DNA of 64,000 bases from contig CAMBFZ010000011.1 of NCBI GenBank assembly GCA_945866125.1, forward strand, positions 1-64,000, read 5' to 3'. Source of the stretch: Bordetella parapertussis (GTDB taxonomy: Bacteria; Pseudomonadota; Gammaproteobacteria; Burkholderiales; Burkholderiaceae_D). The translations under genes and the position numbers were made by a program. The notes under the pieces were generated by a model. That model did not search any database. It saw only the letters and a list, made by a program, of their open reading frames with translations, and was not told the origin of the DNA. Every line of letters starts with the position of its first letter. The first letter of the stretch is position 1. This document shows positions 9,765-18,814 of this stretch, one piece after another.

Positions 9765-10919
9765 ATGAAGCCGACTCTGCAAAATCAGAATTATCGCACG
9801 CGCATCCTGTCTTCACTGTCAGACGCTGGGGAGTTGGCATGGGATGGGCTCGTGCGAGCACAAACGGATGCTAATCCTTTCCTGTCTTTTGCGTTCTTGC
9901 ATGCGCTGCATGAGTCGGGTAGCGCAGCGGCTGAGTCCGGTTGGCAGCCCCAATTTTTGACACTCTGGAAGGACGATCAGCTCGCCGCTGCTATTCCGCT
10001 TTATGCAAAATTCCATTCCTATGGCGAGTATGTGTTTGATTGGGCGTGGGCTGATGCCTATGCGCGCAATGGGCTCGATTATTATCCAAAATTATTGTCG
10101 TCGATTCCGTTTACGCCGGTGACAGGCGGCCGACTGCTGGCCCACGATGCGCATGCTCGGGCGGCATTAATTACGGCGCTACAAAGCTTGCAGCAGTCTA
10201 ATGGCTTGTCATCAACGCATATTCTTTATCCACCTCAGGCACAGGCAGCGCAGCTAGCCGACGCTGGGTTTTTATTGCGAAGTGGCGTGCAATTTCATTG
10301 GGAAAACGCGGGCTATACGAATTTCGAGCAGTTTCTCTCCACGCTAGAGCAAAAAAAACGCAAAAACATCCGCGCCGAGCGCCGCAAAGTCAGCGAGGCC
10401 GGCATCGCGTTCAGACAAGTGCGCGGCCGGGACGCCAGCGAAGCGGACTGGCATTTTTTTAAACGCTGCTATGACCACACCTACCGCGCCCATCATTCAA
10501 CGCCCTATCTGAATCTGGATTTTTTCCTGCGGATTGGCAGTGACATGCCAGACAATATTTTGTTGGTGGTCGCCGAGCGCGAGGGCAAGCAGATTGCGTC
10601 ATCCTTACTGATCCACGATGCGCAGACGCTATTTGGTCGCTATTGGGGCGCGATCGAGCAGCATCCTTGTCTGCATTTTGAGACCGCCTATTATCAGCCC
10701 CTGGAATTTTGCATCGCCGAAGGTATCCGTTATTTCGAAGGCGGCGCGCAGGGTGAACACAAAATGGCACGCGGGTTTTTGCCACAGCAAACCTGGTCGG
10801 CACACTGGCTAGCACACGCAGGATTTGCGGATGCAATCGAGCGCTTTCTTGCCCGCGAAGGCGCAGGGGTGACGTCGTATATTGATGAACTCAATGAGCG
10901 CAACCCGTTCAAGGAATAA
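9765..10919 (+). CDS. FemAB-like predicted N-acyltransferase (COG3146/DUF482)
   Basis: Soluble 384-residue protein of the FemAB_like (PF04339) group, predicted to have a GNAT-type fold. Family marks are WAWADAYARNGLDYYPKL near residue 90, EQKKRKNIRAERRKV near 200, LNLDFFLRIG, and FEGGAQGEHKMARGFLPQQTWSAHW near 330. The substrate is unknown; FemAB relatives add amino acids to peptidoglycan, but COG3146 members have not been assigned to that with certainty. It is divergent from nadE, and a bidirectional terminator separates it from convergent ppa. Confidence 0.85.
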   Translation: MKPTLQNQNYRTRILSSLSDAGELAWDGLVRAQTDANPFLSFAFLHALHESGSAAAESGWQPQFLTLWKDDQLAAAIPLYAKFHSYGEYVFDWAWADAYARNGLDYYPKLLSSIPFTPVTGGRLLAHDAHARAALITALQSLQQSNGLSSTHILYPPQAQAAQLADAGFLLRSGVQFHWENAGYTNFEQFLSTLEQKKRKNIRAERRKVSEAGIAFRQVRGRDASEADWHFFKRCYDHTYRAHHSTPYLNLDFFLRIGSDMPDNILLVVAEREGKQIASSLLIHDAQTLFGRYWGAIEQHPCLHFETAYYQPLEFCIAEGIRYFEGGAQGEHKMARGFLPQQTWSAHWLAHAGFADAIERFLAREGAGVTSYIDELNERNPFKE

Positions 10920-10922
10920 AAA

Positions 10923-10949
10923 AAAATCGCCGGACAAACCGGCGATTTT
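10923..10949. terminator. Bidirectional rho-independent terminator
   Basis: An 11-bp perfect stem (AAAATCGCCGG paired with CCGGCGATTTT) closes a 5-base loop ACAAA. A/T tracts on both sides let it serve both the acyltransferase gene and the convergent ppa gene. Confidence 0.9.
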
Positions 10950-10976
10950 AGGACGTGCACTGTCACTGCGACCCGT

Positions 10977-11525
10977 TTAAAAATTCGGCTTGCTTGCCGC
11001 TTTTTTATACGCATCAACACCGCCCATGATTTCCGCGCGCGCTTCATCAGGACCATACCAGCCATCTACTTTGACCCACTTGCCCGGCTCGAGATCTTTG
11101 TAGTGTTCAAAGAAGTGTTGAATCTGCTGCAAACGCAGATCGTTTAAATCTTCTGGCTTTTGCCAATGCGTATAGATCGAGAGGACTTTATCCACTGGCA
11201 CGGCGAGCACTTTGGCGTCGCCACCGGCTTCGTCGATCATCTTGAGCACACCGATCGGGCGGCATCGCACAACCACACCAGGGATCAGCGGAAAAGGCGT
11301 GATGACCAACACGTCAACCGGATCGCCATCGTCAGCGATGGTGTGGGGCACATAACCGTAGTTACAAGGATAATGCATGGCCGTGCCCATAAAGCGATCC
11401 ACGAAAATCGCGCCGGATTCTTTGTCGACTTCGTATTTGATCGGATCAGCGTTCATCGGGATTTCGATAATGACATTGAAATCGTCCGGCAAGTTGCGCC
11501 CACTAGGTACTTTATTGAGGCTCAT
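10977..11525 (-). CDS. ppa: Inorganic pyrophosphatase (family I)
   Basis: Hydrolyses pyrophosphate to phosphate in the cytoplasm and so pulls biosynthetic reactions forward. The 182 residues contain the family signature DGDPVD at 66-71, whose aspartates bind the metal ions, plus KYEVDKESG and the C-terminal KVDGWYGPDEA. The ATG at 11525 gives a standard N-terminus (MSLNKVPSGR). It stands alone, convergent to the acyltransferase gene. Confidence 0.97.
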   Translation of the reverse strand: MSLNKVPSGRNLPDDFNVIIEIPMNADPIKYEVDKESGAIFVDRFMGTAMHYPCNYGYVPHTIADDGDPVDVLVITPFPLIPGVVVRCRPIGVLKMIDEAGGDAKVLAVPVDKVLSIYTHWQKPEDLNDLRLQQIQHFFEHYKDLEPGKWVKVDGWYGPDEARAEIMGGVDAYKKAASKPNF

Positions 11526-11646
11526 GGATGTTCTCGGTTCTTTCTACAGATAACAAAATAAAATTAATAAAATAATAAAGCGGCAAATTATAACGGACGA
11601 AGCTTGCCTTTTGCTTACGCTATCCGGCTCGGAAAAGAGCCTACCC

Positions 11647-12861
11647 TCAGGATTGTTTCAGGCGCGGGAGTGTCGTCATGGCGCACTGACGATAATGCAG
11701 AGTTGCAGCCTCGGTCTGGCCAAGCGCGTCAAACAACTGCGCCAGCCGCAGGTGAGATTCCTGGACTGCGCTGCTTTCAGTGGCGTCCGAGAGCGCCTGC
11801 TCAAGATACCGCTGCGCTTTACCCCAGAGCTTTTGACGAAAACAAAATACGCCCAATACCAACGCCAATTCGGCGTCGTTGGGACGCTCACGTAACCAAT
11901 TTTCGCTACGCTCAATCTGTGCGAGTAAGGTCGCTGAGCCTTCGGGTGCCGCACACAGCCGGTAGCACCGCAGAAGCCGCATATCCCATTGGGCTTCAAG
12001 CGCCTTTTCGAGCACCAGAGCGGCATCTTGCTGCAAGCCGAGACGCATAAACGCGGTGGCAGCACACACAGCCACGGCAGGACTGCTGCGATCCATCGCG
12101 GGCACACCTGACCAAAGGGATTTGAGTGTCTCGACATCATGACCGGCAGCCGGCAGCAATGCCTCGTAAGCTAAATCACGCAAACGTCGGGATAAGGTGG
12201 GATGCAAGGCGCTGCGCTTATCGAGCATGCGAACGAGTCGCAGGACTTCGTGCCACTTACGCGCATTCTGGTTAACCCGCAATGCCAGCCGCAGCGCATG
12301 GATATGACGGGTACCGCTGGCATTGAGCTCTTGCACGGCGGCCAGTGCGCTATCGCCTTCTTTGTTGTCCTCCGCGAGCAGCTCGATTGCCGTCATCAAT
12401 CGTGCGGTGCGCAAGCCAGGGTCTTGCTGGACTTGAGACAGCCAGCTGTCGCGGCGCAGCGGTTGTTGCAAGCGGTGCGCCGCGCGCGCGCCAATCAGAG
12501 CGGCAAGCCCGGCGTTTTCCGGCAAGAGCGCAGCGCGCGCTGCAGATTTTTCGGCATGACCGAAACGACCTTCGAGGAAAGCCTTGAGCGCATCATGCAA
12601 TGCCCGGCCAGATTCACGCTGCTGTCTGGCAGCACGGTACGCGCCAACCCGACGCGGCATATCGAGCGTGGCCCGTACGGTGTTAATCATCACAAACAGT
12701 ACGGCAAACGACACCACCAACATCACAAGGAAAAAATTCAGCGAGATATCGACCCGGTAAGGCGGATAGAACAACACCACATTGGCCGGATTGAATCGCG
12801 CCAGCAATGCCAAACCGATGGCTGCAGCAAACAGGGTGAGTAACCAGAGAAAAAAACGCAT
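11647..12861 (-). CDS. hemY: HemY-type TPR membrane protein
   Basis: Inner-membrane protein found with the heme genes; its biochemical role is unsettled (this is not the Bacillus HemY oxidase). The 404 residues have two N-terminal membrane helices (about 3-22 and 40-62) with a conserved PYRVDISL stretch between them, followed by a helical TPR-rich region to the C-terminus. It ends the cluster hemC-hemD-hemX-hemY, with 17 bp between hemX and hemY. Confidence 0.92.
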   Translation of the reverse strand: MRFFLWLLTLFAAAIGLALLARFNPANVVLFYPPYRVDISLNFFLVMLVVSFAVLFVMINTVRATLDMPRRVGAYRAARQQRESGRALHDALKAFLEGRFGHAEKSAARAALLPENAGLAALIGARAAHRLQQPLRRDSWLSQVQQDPGLRTARLMTAIELLAEDNKEGDSALAAVQELNASGTRHIHALRLALRVNQNARKWHEVLRLVRMLDKRSALHPTLSRRLRDLAYEALLPAAGHDVETLKSLWSGVPAMDRSSPAVAVCAATAFMRLGLQQDAALVLEKALEAQWDMRLLRCYRLCAAPEGSATLLAQIERSENWLRERPNDAELALVLGVFCFRQKLWGKAQRYLEQALSDATESSAVQESHLRLAQLFDALGQTEAATLHYRQCAMTTLPRLKQS

Positions 12862-12878
12862 GAGCTTAGGCCGCTGAC

Positions 12879-14003
12879 TTAAGGCCGCGGCCGTGAACTT
12901 CGCACGGCTGCCAAGCTATTCGACAAGGTCGGCATTTCGATACTGAGCACGCTGCCTTGCAGCTGCTTGAGCAACTCGCGTGCTGCCTGAGTGGGCCGGG
13001 CACGCGTATCAAAATACCGCGTCAGTGCACGGTCGGCTTCGAGCAGATCACTGCGGAATGCCGCATCATTTCGCGACAACAAAGCCAGTCGCGCATTCAG
13101 CAGACGCAGCTTGAGATTTTCGCGGGCAAAGAAGGCCTCACCGGGCGACAGCAGCAGGGCATCGGGCGCTGTCACGCTACGCACCTGGACTAGCTGCCGT
13201 ACTTCGTTCCACATCTCGTGGCTCCAGCTATGCCAATAGTCTTGCACGACGCCACGCCAGTCATCCACGGCATTGCGACTCTGCGGCGCACTCTTGGCGG
13301 GGGCCAGCTGGCTCTTTGGCGTGGGCGCCACCAAGGCCGGCTTTTCGTCGGCCAGCAAGGGCATGCCGTCGATCTGCGCCACCAGCGAATCGAGCCGCAC
13401 AGCGATACCGGTCAGGTCTACGCTGGGTAGGCTCTTGATGTTGTCGACATCTTTGGCAATGGCACGGCGGATCGCAATAAATTGGGGCCGGTCGGTACGT
13501 GACAGCCGGGCGTCCGCATTTTGCAAGGCGATCAGGGCACCTCTTACGTTGCCGGCAAGTTGCAGCTGCTGGCTCGCGGTGGACAGGACTTGCTCAACTT
13601 CTGCCAGCGCCCAATCGTCGCGATTTTTTGCAAGGTCTTGATAGAGTTGTTCGAGCGCGAGTTGCTGTCCCTGTGACTCAAGTTGGCGAGCTTCAAGCAG
13701 TGCCACTTTGCCTTGCAGGGTCTTGACTTCATCATCGACCCGACTGGCAATGAGCTTAGTCTGGCTATTAATGTTATCGCCGCTTTGCAACCGTTGCGCA
13801 AGCTCGCGACGCAAGCCCGAGACATCGGAACGGGCGTTCCACCATTGCACTACCAACAGCAGGGCCAGTACGCCCAGCAGCAACCTCACAGGGGCGTCAA
13901 TGCTGGCAAGTGTGACTAACCAAGACGGGCGTGACGGCGGCACAGCAACCGGCTCAGGCGGCGGGACGATTTCGGGCGAAGGTGTTGAAGGCAGATCAGT
14001 CAT
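12879..14003 (-). CDS. hemX: HemX family protein
   Basis: The 374-residue protein has a proline-rich cytoplasmic leader (about 1-35), one membrane helix near residues 42-62 and a long helical periplasmic domain. HemX proteins are often named uroporphyrinogen-III C-methyltransferase, but there is no SAM-binding methyltransferase domain here, so that name should not be taken as function. Its ATG overlaps the hemD stop as ATGA, indicating coupled translation. Confidence 0.9.
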   Translation of the reverse strand: MTDLPSTPSPEIVPPPEPVAVPPSRPSWLVTLASIDAPVRLLLGVLALLLVVQWWNARSDVSGLRRELAQRLQSGDNINSQTKLIASRVDDEVKTLQGKVALLEARQLESQGQQLALEQLYQDLAKNRDDWALAEVEQVLSTASQQLQLAGNVRGALIALQNADARLSRTDRPQFIAIRRAIAKDVDNIKSLPSVDLTGIAVRLDSLVAQIDGMPLLADEKPALVAPTPKSQLAPAKSAPQSRNAVDDWRGVVQDYWHSWSHEMWNEVRQLVQVRSVTAPDALLLSPGEAFFARENLKLRLLNARLALLSRNDAAFRSDLLEADRALTRYFDTRARPTQAARELLKQLQGSVLSIEMPTLSNSLAAVRSSRPRP

Positions 14004-14770
14004 ATTCGGGATTGTATCGCGGCGCACAGCGCATCGTCGCCAGAATCGGTGAGCATGATATGACGAAAGCCTAAGGAGCGGGCGGTCTCTTCAATGCGCC
14101 GGTGCGGCACGATCAGGTATTTTTGCAGCATGCTTTGCCAACCATCGTTGCCAGCCACCTGTTCGACCATGTCTTGCAATAAACGTAAGCCTTCCGAGCT
14201 CGTGATGACCCAATCGTTGGGCGCGGCGATTACCTTGCTGAGCGCCGCCCGCGTGCCCTTGTCGAGCGAAGGCGCAAGCCGTCGGTAAGCCGTGATCTGG
14301 TCAACCTCAATCCCTGCCTGCTTGAGCTGTTGGGCCAGCAATTCGCGACCGGTCTCAGCGCGCACAATCAGCACTTTTTTACCGCGCAGCGCCGGGAGAT
14401 CTAATTCCTGCAGCAAGGTTTCGGAGTCGGACCGGTGCGCATCGCGCGGGCTAACGATGGTCGCGGTGGTCTCATTAATGCCATGTCTGGCAAGCGCCTG
14501 CCGGCTACCCTCGCCCACGACGGCTGCAATGACTTCGCGCGGCCAATGCGCAAGATGGGCCAGGGCCGCATCGACCGCGTTGGGACTGACAAAGACCACC
14601 ATCGCATAACGGGCCAAGCCGCTGAGGGTCTGCTCGAGTGCGCTTGTGTCGGCCAAAGGTGCAATGACCAGCAAAGGAAAAACCTCGACAGGGCAGCCCA
14701 ACGCAGCAAGACGCGCGGCCAGCGGCGCTGACTGCGCCGCCGGCCGGGTAATCACGACGGTTCTAGTCAT
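14000..14770 (-). CDS. hemD: Uroporphyrinogen-III synthase
   Basis: Cyclises hydroxymethylbilane with inversion of ring D to give uroporphyrinogen III, the common precursor of heme, siroheme and cobalamin. The 256-residue protein shows the weakly conserved family pattern: VVITRPAAQSAPLAARL at the start, FVSPNAVDAAL near residue 75 and DWVITSSEGLRLL near 180. The reading frame extends far upstream inside hemC; the ATG at 14770, which overlaps the hemC stop by 8 bp, gives the usual N-terminus. Confidence 0.94.
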   Translation of the reverse strand: MTRTVVITRPAAQSAPLAARLAALGCPVEVFPLLVIAPLADTSALEQTLSGLARYAMVVFVSPNAVDAALAHLAHWPREVIAAVVGEGSRQALARHGINETTATIVSPRDAHRSDSETLLQELDLPALRGKKVLIVRAETGRELLAQQLKQAGIEVDQITAYRRLAPSLDKGTRAALSKVIAAPNDWVITSSEGLRLLQDMVEQVAGNDGWQSMLQKYLIVPHRRIEETARSLGFRHIMLTDSGDDALCAAIQSRI

Positions 14771-15704
14771 CCACCCGGCAAGCCGCCAAAATGGCGGTGG
14801 CATCTTGCGCATGCAGGGCCGCGGCGATCTGATGGCCCAATGCTTCCGGGTCATGTGCCGCACCGTTGACTTCGGCATGAGCAATGCGGGTACCGTCGGG
14901 CGTGGCGACCATCGCGCGCAATCGCATGCCGCCCTGATCCACGGTCGCGAAAGCGGCCAGCGGTATCTGGCAACTGCCGCCAAAGGTTTTGGAGAGGGTG
15001 CGCTCGGCGCGCACAGCGCGTTCGGTATCAACATGATTAAGCGGCGCCAGCAACGCACGCAGCTCGGCACGATCCGACAAAATCTCAATGGCCATGGCAC
15101 CCTGCCCCGGCGCGGGCAAGCTTTGCTCCGGTTCGATGCAGGACCGGATGCGGCTGGCCATGCCGAGTCGCTTCAAGCCGGCGGCTGCCAAAATAATGGC
15201 CGCATATTCGCCACGGTCGAGCTTGCCCAGGCGGGTGTCGAGGTTGCCGCGCAGTGGTGCAATGACCAAATGGGGAAAGCGTGCCGCGATCAAGGCCTGA
15301 CGGCGCAAGCTACTGGTACCGACCACGGCACCAGCGGGCAATGCGTCGAGGCTGGCAAATTCGTTGGAGACAAAAGCGTCGCGCGGGTCTTCGCGTTCGA
15401 GCACAGCGGCCAGCTCGAAACCTTCGGGCAGCTCCATGGGCACATCTTTGAGCGAATGCACGGCAAGATCAGCATGACCATCTTGCATGGCGACTTCGAG
15501 CTCTTTGACAAACAGACCCTTGCCACCGACCTTGGAGAGTGTACGGTCGAGTATTTGGTCACCGCGGGTTGTCATGCCGCGTATTTCCACCGTACTGAGC
15601 GGATATAATTCGAGCAATCGTGCGCGAACATTTTCGGCCTGCCACATGGCGAGCCGGCTCTCGCGCGAGGCAATAACCAATTTTCCGGAAAACGATGTGC
15701 TCAA
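14763..15704 (-). CDS. hemC: Porphobilinogen deaminase (hydroxymethylbilane synthase), TTG start
   Basis: Polymerises four porphobilinogens to hydroxymethylbilane. The 313 residues include the motifs RESRLAMWQAE, HSLKDVP and GNLDTRL, and Cys245 in FGGSCQIPLAAF, which carries the dipyrromethane cofactor. No in-frame ATG gives a full N-terminus. A TTG at 15704 preceded by AGAGG five bases upstream does, so I take it as the start. It heads the hemCDXY operon and is divergent from ppc. Confidence 0.94.
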   Translation of the reverse strand: MSTSFSGKLVIASRESRLAMWQAENVRARLLELYPLSTVEIRGMTTRGDQILDRTLSKVGGKGLFVKELEVAMQDGHADLAVHSLKDVPMELPEGFELAAVLEREDPRDAFVSNEFASLDALPAGAVVGTSSLRRQALIAARFPHLVIAPLRGNLDTRLGKLDRGEYAAIILAAAGLKRLGMASRIRSCIEPEQSLPAPGQGAMAIEILSDRAELRALLAPLNHVDTERAVRAERTLSKTFGGSCQIPLAAFATVDQGGMRLRAMVATPDGTRIAHAEVNGAAHDPEALGHQIAAALHAQDATAILAACRVDD

Positions 15705-15853
15705 GACTGCCTCTCTGAATCGGGGTCATCCCTGTGTACGGCGACCCGGTTGGACCAGCTCAAAAAACTGAGTGGATTTTATCACGCGCTCCTTCGACAT
15801 CCGGCCACAAGCCGGCCTCACGAACCTCTACCTGCTGACTGCACACCCCTGCC

Positions 15854-18697
15854 ATGGCAAAACCCCAGAATAACGCGACCCGCGCGTCCGCAGCACCGGA
15901 CAAAGACGCACCGCTCAAAGAAGATATTCGTCTGCTTGGCCGACTGCTCGGTGATGTACTGCGCCATCAAGAAGGCGAAACGGTCTATCAGGTTATTGAG
16001 ACCATTCGCCAGACAGCGGTTCGTTTCCGACGCGAGTCCGACCCGACGGCCGGCGCTGATCTCGATAAGCTTCTGAAAAAACTCACGCGCGACCAGACCA
16101 ATTCGGTCGTGCGAGCGTTTTCGTATTTTTCGCATTTGGCCAATATCGCAGAAGACCAGCATCAAAATCGCCGCCGTCGGGTACATTTATTGGCAGGCTC
16201 TGGTTCCAAACGAGGCAGCATCGCCACCACGCTAGCCAAACTCGATAACGCCGGCGTTTCAGGTAAAACGGTCAAATCGTTTTTTGCTGACGCATTAATT
16301 TCGCCCGTACTCACCGCCCACCCGACCGAGGTACAGCGCAAAAGCATTCTTGATGCCGAGCGCGAGATTGCGCGTCTGCTGGCGCAACGTGATTCACCCT
16401 TGACGCCGGCGGAGCAGTCACGGAATCTGCAAATGCTGCATGCCGAAGTGGCCACGCTCTGGCAAACCCGAATGCTGCGCTACTCCAAGCTCACCGTCGA
16501 AGACGAAATCGACAATGCCTTGTCGTATTACCGGATTACATTTCTGCGCGAATTGCCAGGCTTGTTCGACGATATCGAATCGGATATCGAGGCTCGGTTC
16601 CCGCAAAAGGATGCCCGCAAATCCAAGCCTGCGGCCTCGCCGTTTGTCCAGATAGGCAGCTGGATTGGGGGTGACCGCGACGGCAATCCCAACGTCAATG
16701 CCGCCACCATGACGCAGGCACTGTCACGTCAGTCGACGACGATCCTGGATTTTTATCTGGAAGAAGTGCACGCGCTGGGCGCAGAGTTGTCGATCTCGAC
16801 CCTGCTTGTGGCGGTCAGCCCGGCGCTGCAAGCGATGGCAGAGAATTCACCCGACACCTCGCCGCATCGCACTGACGAACCCTACCGTCGTGCACTTATT
16901 GCCATCTATGCGCGCTTAGCAGCAACGGCGCGCAAACTCGGCGTTGCCAATATCATGCGCCGTGAAGTCGGCGCGGTGGCACACTACGACACCGCAGATG
17001 AATTTGCGGCTGATCTTGAAATCATCGCCAATTCGCTGCGCGCCAACCATGGCGCTGTTCTGATTCGCCCGCGACTCAACACCTTGCAGCGCGCCACGCA
17101 GATTTTCGGCTTTCATCTGGCCACACTGGATATGCGCCAAAGCTCGGATGTCCATGAACGCGTGCTAACTGAACTCTTTAGCGCGGCCACCGTTTCGCCG
17201 AATTATGCGGCGCTCACTGAGGACGAAAAAATCGCTCTGCTGATGGCGGAACTCGATCAGCCGCGCTTGTTGTATTCGCCCTATGTCACCTACGCTGACG
17301 AGACCGAATCTGAGTTGGCGGTGCTACGCATGGCGCGCACTGTGCGCCAGCAATTTGGCCCCCGCGCCATCCGCAACTACATCATCTCCCACACCGAGAG
17401 CGTGTCGGACTTGCTAGAAGTGTTGTTACTGCAAAAAGAAACCGGACTATTCAAAATCGATCCAAAAACCGGCAAGCAGGAAGCCGAACTCATGGCGATC
17501 CCTTTGTTTGAGACCATCCCTGATTTGCGCTTTGCCGCAAGCATCATGGACGGCCTGTTGTCGCTGCCGAAAATCCGTACGCTGGTAAGGCAGCAGGGAG
17601 AATTGCAAGAAGTCATGCTGGGCTATTCCGATTCCAACAAAGACGGCGGTTTTCTGACGTCAAACTGGGAACTCTACAAAGCCGAGATCGGGCTGGTGCA
17701 GGTGTTTCAAAAACACGGCGTCAAACTGCGACTGTTCCATGGCAGAGGCGGCACAGTCGGGCGCGGCGGCGGCCCGAGTCACGAAGCGATTTTGGCCCAG
17801 CCAAGCGGCACCGTAAACGGCCAATTTCGTCTGACCGAGCAGGGCGAGATCATCGCCTCAAAATTTTCTAATCCCGAGATCGGCCGACGTAATCTCGAAC
17901 TCGTCGTGGCGGCGGTGATGGAGGCGAGCCTGATGCCAGCCGTAACGGAAACCAAGCATGCCCGGCAGCTTGCCCGGTTCGAGCAAGCAATGGAAGAGCT
18001 CTCGGAACATGCCTACCAGGCCTATCGCAATCTGGTCTACGAAACACCCGGATTCACCGACTATTTTTTCTCGGCCACACCCATCGCCGAGATTGCCGAG
18101 CTTAATATCGGATCGCGGCCAGCATCGCGCAAATCTACCCGCCGTATCGAAGACTTGCGCGCTATCCCGTGGGGCTTTTCGTGGGGTCAGTGTCGCTTGC
18201 TATTACCGGGCTGGTACGGTTTTGGCAGTGCCATCTCAACTTGGCTTGCTGATGAAAAGACCGGATCAAAAACTAAAAAACTCGCCACGCTGCGTGCCAT
18301 GCACAAAGAGTGGCCTTTTTTCTCCACACTGCTGTCGAACATGGACATGGTGCTCTCCAAGACCGATATGGCAGTGGCCTCGCGCTATGCCGGACTAGTC
18401 GCCGACAAAAAACTGCGCAACATGATTTTCAAACGGATTGCAGTCGAACATGCGTTGACCAATGAGAGTCTGTCGATGGTGACGGGTTCGCGCGAACGAC
18501 TTGTCAACAACCCGACTCTGGCGCGTTCTATCAAAAACCGTTTTGCCTACCTCGATCCGCTCAACCATTTGCAGGTAGAGTTAATCAAACGGCACCGCGC
18601 GTGGAAAGATGATGGGCGCAAGGCCGATATCCGGGTGCATCGGGGCATTCACTTGTCCATCAACGGGATCGCAGCGGGTCTGCGCAACACGGGGTAG
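15854..18697 (+). CDS. ppc: Phosphoenolpyruvate carboxylase
   Basis: Anaplerotic enzyme converting PEP and bicarbonate to oxaloacetate. It has 947 residues, slightly longer than the E. coli enzyme because of an N-terminal extension of about 20 residues. Catalytic sites are in place: His156 in VLTAHPTEVQRK, the GYSDSNKDGG segment with the active Lys near residue 597, and the FHGRGGTVGRGGGP loop near 635. The C-terminus ends in NTG as in the family, where it forms part of the aspartate inhibitor site. It is followed by argH after 117 bp. Confidence 0.97.
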   Translation: MAKPQNNATRASAAPDKDAPLKEDIRLLGRLLGDVLRHQEGETVYQVIETIRQTAVRFRRESDPTAGADLDKLLKKLTRDQTNSVVRAFSYFSHLANIAEDQHQNRRRRVHLLAGSGSKRGSIATTLAKLDNAGVSGKTVKSFFADALISPVLTAHPTEVQRKSILDAEREIARLLAQRDSPLTPAEQSRNLQMLHAEVATLWQTRMLRYSKLTVEDEIDNALSYYRITFLRELPGLFDDIESDIEARFPQKDARKSKPAASPFVQIGSWIGGDRDGNPNVNAATMTQALSRQSTTILDFYLEEVHALGAELSISTLLVAVSPALQAMAENSPDTSPHRTDEPYRRALIAIYARLAATARKLGVANIMRREVGAVAHYDTADEFAADLEIIANSLRANHGAVLIRPRLNTLQRATQIFGFHLATLDMRQSSDVHERVLTELFSAATVSPNYAALTEDEKIALLMAELDQPRLLYSPYVTYADETESELAVLRMARTVRQQFGPRAIRNYIISHTESVSDLLEVLLLQKETGLFKIDPKTGKQEAELMAIPLFETIPDLRFAASIMDGLLSLPKIRTLVRQQGELQEVMLGYSDSNKDGGFLTSNWELYKAEIGLVQVFQKHGVKLRLFHGRGGTVGRGGGPSHEAILAQPSGTVNGQFRLTEQGEIIASKFSNPEIGRRNLELVVAAVMEASLMPAVTETKHARQLARFEQAMEELSEHAYQAYRNLVYETPGFTDYFFSATPIAEIAELNIGSRPASRKSTRRIEDLRAIPWGFSWGQCRLLLPGWYGFGSAISTWLADEKTGSKTKKLATLRAMHKEWPFFSTLLSNMDMVLSKTDMAVASRYAGLVADKKLRNMIFKRIAVEHALTNESLSMVTGSRERLVNNPTLARSIKNRFAYLDPLNHLQVELIKRHRAWKDDGRKADIRVHRGIHLSINGIAAGLRNTG

Positions 18698-18739
18698 GCC
18701 GGGCAAAATGCGGAATGCGGAGCGCCAATGCCAATGTCC

Positions 18740-18745
18740 TATAAT
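18740..18745 (+). promoter_or_regulatory. Candidate -10 element before argH
   Basis: A perfect TATAAT lies 70 bp before the argH start without a clear -35 box. The sequence AATGCCAAT occurs twice around it (near 18727 and 18763), which could be an operator or chance. An independent argH promoter is plausible. Confidence 0.35.
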
Positions 18746-18814
18746 TCCGGCACTTTTTACGCAATGCCAATACCCATGCTAATGGCAGCTTGACCTATTT
18801 AACGGAAGTTATTC

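Noticed and set aside
12202..12843. Long frame of 213 codons opposite hemY
   Set aside because: It is a shadow of hemY, which has full family features; the opposite-strand product has no motif.
12879..14003. Naming hemX as uroporphyrinogen-III C-methyltransferase
   Set aside because: There is no SAM methyltransferase domain; the name is inherited from fused forms.
14646..15608. Frame of 320 codons opposite hemC-hemD
   Set aside because: hemC and hemD are certain in this stretch; the long opposite frame follows from codon bias in GC-rich DNA.
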